A stretch of DNA of 64,000 nucleotides from Serripes groenlandicus (Eukaryota; Mollusca; Bivalvia; Cardiida; Cardiidae), in contig JASEVX010000007.1 of NCBI GenBank assembly GCA_031761405.1, positions 42,982,411 to 43,046,410 of the forward strand. The letters are read 5' to 3'. The notes below the pieces were generated by a model that was not told where the DNA came from, did not search any database, and was given only the letters and a program-made list of their open reading frames with translations. Positions 57,390 to 64,000 of this stretch are shown here, one piece after another (position 1 is the stretch's first letter; each line of letters starts with the position of its first letter). The translations under genes were made by a program, and so were the position numbers.

Positions 57390-58008
57390 ACTGTTACCCA
57401 TCTCTTTATGTGAGAAAACACTGTGGTATAGATGTAACTGTTATCCATCGTTTTATGTGAGAACACACTGTGGTATAGATGTAACTGTTATCAATCTTTT
57501 TATGTGAGAACACACTGTGGTATAGATGTAACTGTTATCCATATCTTTATGTAAGAACACACTGCGGTATAGATGTAACTGTTATCGATTGCTTTATGTG
57601 AGAACACACTGCGGTATAGATATAACTGTTACATAATCTTTATGTGAGAACACACTGCGGTATAGATGTAACTCTTATCCATCTCTTTATGTGAGAACAC
57701 ACTGCGGTATAGATGTAACTGTTACATAATCTTTATGTGAGAACACACTGCGGTATAGATGTAACTCTTATCCATCTCTTTATGTGAGAACACACTGCGG
57801 TATAGATGTAACTGTTATATAATCTTTATGTGAGAACACACTGTGGTATATATGTAACTGTTAAATAATCTTTATGTGAGAACACACTGCGGTATAGATG
57901 TAACTGTTATATAAGTTTTATGTGAGAACACACTGTGGTATAGATGTGACTCTTATCCATATCTTTATGTGAGAACACACTGTGGTATAGATGTAACTGT
58001 TATCCATC
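57390..58008. repeat. ~47-bp minisatellite, about 13 copies
   Basis: The unit is TTTATGTGAGAACACACTG with TGGTATAGATGTAACTG and a variable TTATCCATCTC or TTATATAATC join, which makes 44- to 48-bp variants. Sub-types alternate (CTCTTATCCATCTC beside CTGTTACATAATC), a sign of duplication of pairs. Confidence 0.95.
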
Positions 58009-58059
58009 ACGACACGAGTTTCACATCAGTTTCGTCAACTCGAGATTGTTCGTTTGTAA

Positions 58060-58368
58060 TCCGACAGCTTTGATTTTCAATTGCTCATTTTGCCACTATA
58101 ATTTCAACTCTTTTCAATTATCTATCATTTATAGAGATTTTCTATGTTTTGTATGTACTTGATGATTTTAAAGGCTGTGAGGATAAACATCATTGAAATC
58201 ATTGTGGCAAAAGGAGAAATTGCTCATAATGAGCAATATCTGCATTTGCCACAATAATTTAAACACTTTTCAATTATCATACGATCATATATAGAGATTT
58301 TTTATATTTTTTACTTGATAATTTCAAAGTCATCTACTGCAGATCTGTTTTATGTGGGAAGCCCTTAT
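58060..58368. mobile_element. MITE-1 copy with composite flank
   Basis: A half-copy (58075-58170) is followed by CATTGAAATCATTGTGGC, the perfect core AGAAATTGCTCATAATGAGC and a right arm GTCATCTACTGCAGATCTG then TATGTGGGAAG. The arrangement mirrors 19960-20178. Confidence 0.7.
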
Positions 58369-58637
58369 CCACTATCATGATATACCGATACAAACGAAAA
58401 ACAGATTTTCTGTGTGTCAGCATTATTTGATAAAACATTATCATAACAGGGCGTGTGTTCAATACAAATAGTTGATTGATTTTGTTTTTTAAATTTATCA
58501 TAACCTCTTGTCCATTTATCTTTAGTATTATATGTCACTTTTGATGATCAGTTTAACTCTAAATTATCTCATTCATTTAAAACACAGACCCTGCCAGGTT
58601 AAATATCCTAAATAAAACATATCATCAATAACCGATA

Positions 58638-58768
58638 TCAGCATTACTGACTACAGATTAAATTGTTCTAATGTTTGTGGATTTAAATGATCTTTATTCT
58701 TATTTCTTCATGTGAAACGAAATATTGCGACTTCTTTTTTATGCTTTGCATCAAACATCCGTCTTGTC
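58638..58768 (+). mobile_element. Helitron-like 3' end, copy 2
   Basis: ATCAGCATTACTGACTACAG through GAAACGAAATATTGCGAC to the hairpin ATGC-TTT-GCAT and CATCCGTCTTGT. Homologous to 20179-20310 over its whole length. Confidence 0.55.
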
Positions 58769-59599
58769 TGGTTCGTTACATGCTATCATATATTACTCAG
58801 TAATTAGATGAAAAAAATGCAAACATGAACATATATAAACCACAGAAATATCTGTTTCAAGATAAATTTTGCCATCTAGTGGAAATGTTAATGTTTATCA
58901 AACTTATTCATACGAATCACAAGAAAAAAAATCCTGTTAGTACTTAAAGGGAGGTAATTTGAAGTTTACGCACAATTTAACTGAGTGCAGCAAATATTTT
59001 TCCCATTTGGTCTGACACCTTTGTCTAATAATACACATGTATGACGATTTAGATAAACAATTTAAAGGGAATAGACATATTTAACAGAGTTAAACATTTA
59101 AATACATGTTCAACAGCTAACCGTTTCCCACATGCAACAATCAATTTGGTAGAGGAAGTTCACGTTGTGCCGGGTCTCAACATAAAATCGCAAATATTGG
59201 AAATATACTTATACAAAAACGGACATTTCTAGTTTTAGTACATACAAAAACGATTCATACTTAAATTTACTTTAACATGTATGGTATATTGAAATGGGTG
59301 TTCCAGCGTGATTCACAGTCAACAGCTTTAGTACGTTGAAATGATTTTTTTTTATAATTTCATAAATTCTATATTCATACCTATACATTAGGGTATCTAT
59401 AAACAATTAATGAAATGTGTACACATTTATCTTGGCTTAAATTTAATTTTGATGTTGTAACTAATTTAAATAATAGTTTTCATTCATATAATTTCAATGT
59501 TTGTCAATCTTATTCATACGAATCACAAGGTAAAAATCCTTGTATTGCTTAAAGGGAGGTAATTTGAAGTATACAACAGTATTCAAAAGGATAAATATA
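58769..59599. other. Repeat-derived stretch with an internal duplication
   Basis: The block TTATTCATACGAATCACAAG with AAAGGGAGGTAATTTGAAG occurs at 58905-58970 and again at 59510-59570. A MITE-1-like end (CCGTTTCCCACATGCAAC) lies at 59122. These pieces lie between two Helitron-like ends, so the span is probably two related elements in succession. No coding region. Confidence 0.45.
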
Positions 59600-59730
59600 T
59601 CAGCATAATACCGTCTACAGTTTAAATTGTTCTAATGTTAAGGGATTTAAATGTTCTTTTTTGTTATTTTTACATGTACAACGAAAATTGCAGCTTGTCT
59701 TTGACGCTTTGCGTCAAACATTCGTCTTGT
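59600..59730 (+). mobile_element. Helitron-like 3' end, copy 3
   Basis: ATCAGCATAATACCGTCTACAG, AAATTGTTCTAATGTTAAGG and the hairpin TTTGACGC-TTT-GCGTCAAA, then CATTCGTCTTGT. The same final 30 bases as copy 1. Confidence 0.55.
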
Positions 59731-59765
59731 TGACGCCGCGTGGGAGCGTTCATTATACATGCAAA

Positions 59766-60095
59766 AAACGAATGTCTAATTGATCAGTTAGACATTAGAC
59801 ATTCGATTAGACATTCGCAAATTAAGAGATTTAGGTACCAAATTAATCAGAGATCAATGTACATTAAAAAAACGAATGTCTAATTGGTCAATTAGACATT
59901 AGACATTCGATTAGACATTCGCAAATTAAGAGATGTATGTACCAAATTCATCAGAGATCAATGTACATTAAAAAAACGAATGTCTAATTGATCTGTTAGA
60001 CATTAGACATTCGATTAGACATTCGCAAATTAAGAGGTTTAGGTACGAAATTTGTCTGAGGTCATTGTACACGCAAAAAACGAATGTCTTATTGG
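59766..60095. repeat. 104-bp tandem repeat with internal dyads, three copies plus
   Basis: The unit begins AACGAATGTCTAATTG and contains TTAGACATTAGACATTCG and GATTAGACATTCGCAAATT. CGAATGTCTAA and its complement occur in every unit, so each can form a stem. The period is exactly 104 bp (59769, 59873, 59977, 60081). Confidence 0.93.
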
Positions 60096-60099
60096 TCAA

Positions 60100-60670
60100 A
60101 TAACTTGAACACATTGATAACTCGAACATATCGATATCTCGAACATACCGATGACTCGAACACATCGATATCTCGAATACATTGATAAAACGAATGTTTT
60201 TAACTTGAGCATTTATTGACAAATCGAACATATCGATATCTCGAAACTTTCGATATCTCGAACTTTCCAATATCTCGAACTTTCGATATCTCGAACTTTC
60301 CGATATCTCGAATTTTTAATTTTTTTTTTTTTTTTTTTTTTTTCTTCTCGATATCTCGAACTTTCCAATAACTTTTCGATATCTTTAAAAAAAAAATCAC
60401 GATATCTCGAACTTTATCGGAAATTTCGAGATATCGACAAGTACGATATATCGACAAGTTCGAGATACCGAAAATTTCGAGATATCGGAAAGTTCGAGAT
60501 ATCGAAAAAAATATGAAAAAAAATTGGTAAGTTCGAGATATCGGAAAGTTCCGAGAAATCGAAAAAAAAAAAAAAAAGATATCAATATGTTCGAACATTT
60601 CGATTTCTCGATTATTTTTTTTGATATTTTTTTTTTCTCGTTATCTCAGAAATTTGCGATATCGTATTTT
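60100..60670. repeat. Inverted array of TCGATATCTCGAAC motifs with poly-T and poly-A
   Basis: The left half (60105-60420) repeats TCGATATCTCGAAC(TTTC/ATA), and the right half (60418-60600) carries the reverse complement GTTCGAGATATCGA. A T run (60319-60342) in one half and an A run (60562-60577) in the other lie in mirror positions. The whole block could fold into one long hairpin. Long frames here are by-products of the motif. Confidence 0.85.
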
Positions 60671-60684
60671 TTGTTTATATACTT

Positions 60685-61781
60685 CCGTTTTTAACTCCAC
60701 TGGCTGAAAGCCAGTCGAGCTTATATCATGGGGAATCGTCCGTCCTGCGTTCGTGCGTGCGTGAGTGCGTCCGTACGTGCGTGCGTGCATGCGTGCGTCC
60801 GTCCGTCCGTAAACGTTTTGCTTCAAACTGTTTCTCCTACCTAACCACTGGACCAATTAGGATGAAACTTCATAGGAAGTATCCTCTCAATGATCTCTCC
60901 TTAGTTCCTCAAACTGTTTGGGATCCATGCAAAATTCTGGTTTCCGAAAGAAAAAACAATGAAGACTTAAAAAATCTTCTTCTCCTCCGTAGGTATCAGG
61001 CCGATTTTCAAATAATTGTGTAGTAGTGAAGACTTAACAAATCTTCTTCTCCTCCGTAGGTATCAGGCCGATTTTCAAATAATTGTGTAGAAATGTTGCT
61101 TGGGTGACCTTCTTTCAGATTTTTTCGAGCCAAGTTGATTGGTCGAAAACTATGGCCGCCAGAGGGCAGAGCTATTTTTGCCTTATAATATGGTTATAGT
61201 GAAAACTTAAAAAATCTTTTATATATATATATATGACCCTCTATCAGATTCCTTCCAGCCATGTTGATTGGTAAAAAACATGGCAACCAGGGCGCGGGGC
61301 TGTTTGAAGATTTAATTGGCAGTGGAGCGATACTGGCCCTCTTGGGCCTCTTGTTGTTATCATACTTCTGATAAACACGAAGGAGAATATACTTCACCCT
61401 CTCCTTCCAAAGCTTGTGTCACACTTAATTTATAACTAGAGACATTACGTCATGTTAATATTTAAGCACCTATGTGATGTTTTTTTTATCTAATTGATCT
61501 AGTTAGAGCAGATTTGAAACCGTGTATTGGTAAAAAATTAAGAAACTTCATGTTGTATGGTAACCTTTTATTATAGGCTATGGTAGCCAGGTGAGCAATA
61601 TAGGCACATCTTGGCCTTTTTGGTTATGATAAAGGGACATTTGGCCTTCTTGTTCGAAATATTTACATCTGTCTGTTTTCACACGTTATTTAAATGTACT
61701 GAACTACATCTGCTCCCTTTAAGTCATGCTTCAAAATCATGCGCGGCGTCCTTTGATGCTCTGCATCAAAATTCGTCTTGT
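60685..61781 (+). mobile_element. ~1.1-kb dispersed repeat, Helitron-like 3' end
   Basis: It starts CTCCACTGGCTGAAAGCCAG, a small hairpin, then a CGTCCGTC/CGTGCGTG microsatellite (60738-60812), GGATGAAACTTCATAGG, a 67-bp direct repeat, and ends with the hairpin TTGATGC-TC-TGCATCAA, then AATTCGTCTTGT. The 5' words are typical of repeats I associate with molluscan DNA. Non-coding; class tentative. Confidence 0.55.
60961..61094. repeat. 67-bp tandem duplication
   Basis: GAAGACTTAAAAAATCTTC then TTCTCCTCCGTAGGTATCAG occurs at 60961 and again at 61028 with one difference. Confidence 0.95.
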
Positions 61782-61872
61782 TCTTATATGAATTACTTTT
61801 GGAACATCTGCAACAGACGACAGAAAATGAATACAACATACTCGGCTATATTAAACAGTTATAGTTCTATTA

Positions 61873-62110
61873 ACCGCCTCGCTGGTGTCGTGGTAAAACG
61901 TCTGCCTTCTGTGCTGGTGGTCGCCCGTTCGATCCCCGGTCGGGTCGTTCCAAAGATTACAAATGGTAGTTATGGCTATCCTCAATGGTGCTCAGCGTTG
62001 CGGGGTTAGCATTATGACTGATTACCCGGTAACTTATCAAGGAAACACCATGATGTAATTTAGAAAGTGTTGAAAGCGGCGTAAAATTCCAAACAATCAA
62101 TCAAATCAAT
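61873..62110 (+). mobile_element. SINE-C, full copy
   Basis: A box GCTGGTGTCGTGGTAAAACG, B box GTTCGATCCCCGG, body CAAAGATTACAAATGGTAG and CTCAGCGTTGCGGGG, tail GGAAACACCATGATGTAATT then GAAAGCGGCGTAAAATTCC with an (AATC) end. The body is slightly shorter than in 56854-57120. Confidence 0.87.
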
Positions 62111-62197
62111 TAAATATCTAATTCAGTTTAATCCTTTTCCGGATATGGATGACCTTTGGAAAGCCAGTAAAGAGATGTTACGTGAATTGGATGCCCT

Positions 62198-62740
62198 GAT
62201 ATAACTGAACTTGAATCCGCGATATAACAGAACTGGACGCCGCGATATAACAGAACTGGACTCCGCGATATAACTTAACTGGACGCCGCGAATTAACAGA
62301 AATAGAATCCGCGATATAACTTAACTGTACGCCGCGATATAACAGAACTGGAATCTGCGATATAACTTAACTGGACGCGGCGATATAACTGAACTGGACG
62401 CCGCGATATAACAGAACTGGAATCTGCGATATAACCTAACTGGACGCGGAGATATAATTGAACTGGGCGCCGCGATATAACTGAACTGGGCGCCGTGATA
62501 TACCTGAACTGGACGTCGCGATATAACTGAACTGGACGCCGCGATATAACTGAACTGGGCGCCGTGATACAACTGAACTGGACGCCGCGATATAACTGAA
62601 CTGGGCGCCGCGATATAACTGAACTGGACGCCGCGATATAACTGAACTGGGCGCCGCGATACAACTGAACTGGACGGCGCGATATAAATGAAATCTCTTT
62701 GAAAACGGTGTTAAACTCCCATCAAGCAATCGATCAATCT
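62198..62740 (+). repeat. 23-bp minisatellite formed inside a SINE tail, about 22 copies
   Basis: The unit GATATAACTGAACTGGACGC with CGC is the SINE tail word CG(C/T)GATATAACTGAAC repeated. After the last copy the sequence continues GATATAAATGAAATCTC, GAAAACGGTGTTAAACTCC, which is the normal SINE end. Variants GGACGCG, GGGCGCC and GAATCTG are spread in runs. The minus strand is open in all three frames because 23 is not a multiple of 3 and the unit lacks stops there. Confidence 0.93.
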
Positions 62741-62945
62741 TTTGTATAAGTTATTTAGTTTGTTTAGGTGTTTTCAAAACAGACGACTCTGTAAATGAGT
62801 TGGGTGGCCTCGTAATTCCTCGGTCAAACATGTCAACTCAATTTACTCCCCCTCGGACGCGGTTCATATCAATGTTCTAAATGGAGGCATTGGTTCGGTT
62901 TTCGGTAACGCGATTCGGTAAATAATAGTTCCCATAATTGACAGG

Positions 62946-63508
62946 GCATGTAATAGCGATTTGAGGTCTTAACGACAATACGCTTTCGTATTAGTTGTTT
63001 GGACGTATAACTACGTCAAGCGATTTGAGGTCTTAATGACATTCTGCTTTGATATTATGTGTTTTGACTTATAACTACGTCAAGCGATGTCTTAATGACA
63101 CACCGCTTTGATAGTATGTGTTTTGACTTATACCTAAATCAAGCGAGGTTTTAATGACACACCGCTTTGATATTATGTGTTTTGACTTATACCTACGTCA
63201 AGCGAGGTCTTAATGATACACCGCTTTGATATTATGTGTTTTAACGTATAACTACGTCAAGCGATTTTAGGTCTTACTGACAAACCGCTTTGATATTATG
63301 TGTTTTGACTTATAACTACGTCAAGCGATTTTAGGTCTTAATGACACACCGCTTTGATATTATGTGTTTTAACGTATAACTACGTCAAGCGATTTTAGGT
63401 CTTACTGACACACCGCTTTGATATTATGTGTTTTGACTTATAACTACGTCAAACGATTTGAGGTCTTACTGACACACCGCTTTGATATTATGTGTTTTGA
63501 CGTATAAC
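62946..63508. repeat. ~63-bp minisatellite, nine copies
   Basis: The unit is CCGCTTTGATATTATGTGTTTTGAC, TTATAACTACGTCAAGCG, then (A/T)TTTAGGTCTTAATGACACA. Lengths vary from 59 to 66 bp through loss of ATTTTAG. The first copy is the most diverged. Confidence 0.95.
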
Positions 63509-63568
63509 CAGTGGGGCTTTACTTCCAGTGTTTTAGAAGATCCATATAGACATACAACACATATGCTG

Positions 63569-63800
63569 TTAAACCTTTTCCTCATACAGCAAATATACAG
63601 CTGACGACTTTAAAAACATCTAGGCCTAGATATGACCAATCTATGCAAATGTAGTATACTAATTGAATAGAGTTGAAAACATTGTGGCAAAAATGGAAAT
63701 TGTTCATCATGATTAATTTCTCGTTTTGGAACACACTGTTTCAAGCGTCGTCTACTGCAGAGGCGTCAGAAAGCAGCGTCTGTGTGTGGGAAAGGGTTAA
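63569..63800. mobile_element. MITE-1, full copy
   Basis: TTAAACCTTTTCCTCATACAG to GTGTGTGGGAAAGGGTTAA with both TTAA borders, the left arm CAGCTGACGAC, the core GGAAATTGTTCATCATGATT and the right arm TCTACTGCAGAGGCGTCAG. A further left-end-like word (CACATAGACGCTTTTTGATGC) at 63980-64000 may be the start of another copy cut by the window edge. Confidence 0.87.
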
Positions 63801-64000
63801 TTAAAGACTCTGGTGAGACTGTGCGGATACACGGGCTCGTCCGAGTCTTCCCTAAGACCACACATCGCTATGGTCACGAATCATATTCATTCGGAATCGG
63901 ATCGAACGGGAACTGGGTCTCTGTATTTGCGAAAGTAGTGAGGAAATGATGCCACCTTATTCCAGTTTACCATTTCCGTCACATAGACGCTTTTTGATGC

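Noticed and set aside
57390..58008. CRISPR-like or regulatory repeat array
   Set aside because: The variable part between conserved blocks is itself repeated in a few sub-types; it is a minisatellite.
60200..60598. 132-codon minus-strand frame
   Set aside because: It follows the TCGATATC inverted array and the poly-T/poly-A runs; composition artefact.
62293..62729. Three overlapping minus-strand frames with YRGAQFSYIAA-type repeats
   Set aside because: All three frames are open because the 23-bp unit contains no stop on that strand; it is a SINE-derived minisatellite.

Overview
The window looks like a gene-poor, AT-rich stretch of animal nuclear DNA, most likely from a bivalve mollusc. That assignment is inference. 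It rests on a degenerate ~120-bp repeat at 8.9-9.3 kb of a kind I associate with bivalve genomes, several tRNA-headed SINE families, CGTCCGTCC-type repeats and very many MITEs. I find no intact host protein-coding gene. Almost everything that can be named is mobile or tandemly repeated DNA.

0-24.9 kb: interspersed elements. The largest is a 3.0-kb hAT transposon (3878-6900) with matching ends, a 5-bp ACTCT direct repeat and a transposase broken by several frameshifts and a stop. Around it lie piggyBac-like MITEs with TTAA ends (two families), a 249-bp TA-flanked MITE in two opposite copies, a 347-bp TTA-flanked hairpin, three tRNA-derived SINE families, a GC-rich island with a TATA box, a 670-bp AGT microsatellite and a 38-bp minisatellite.

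24.9-49.9 kb: a ~25-kb tandem array of eight units, full length ~3.4-3.6 kb. Full units carry a minus-strand SINE, three TTAA MITEs, a remnant of the second MITE family and ~1.5 kb of unrecognised sequence. Two sub-types (P and Q) alternate and recombine. Individual units carry deletions, truncations and later insertions, which gives a readable history of unequal exchange.

49.9-64 kb: more TTAA MITEs, then a cluster of minisatellites (23, 33, ~47, ~63 and 104 bp periods). Two of these arose inside copies of one SINE family. The region also holds a 557-bp element with a perfect 9-bp target duplication that carries the start of a RecQ-like helicase reading frame, interrupted by a 34-bp perfect palindrome. 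A related 38-bp palindrome at 26.86 kb is also flanked by a perfect 9-bp direct repeat, so these palindromes behave like extremely short mobile elements.

There is no operon or pathway here. The common theme is how non-autonomous elements insert, amplify and seed tandem arrays.
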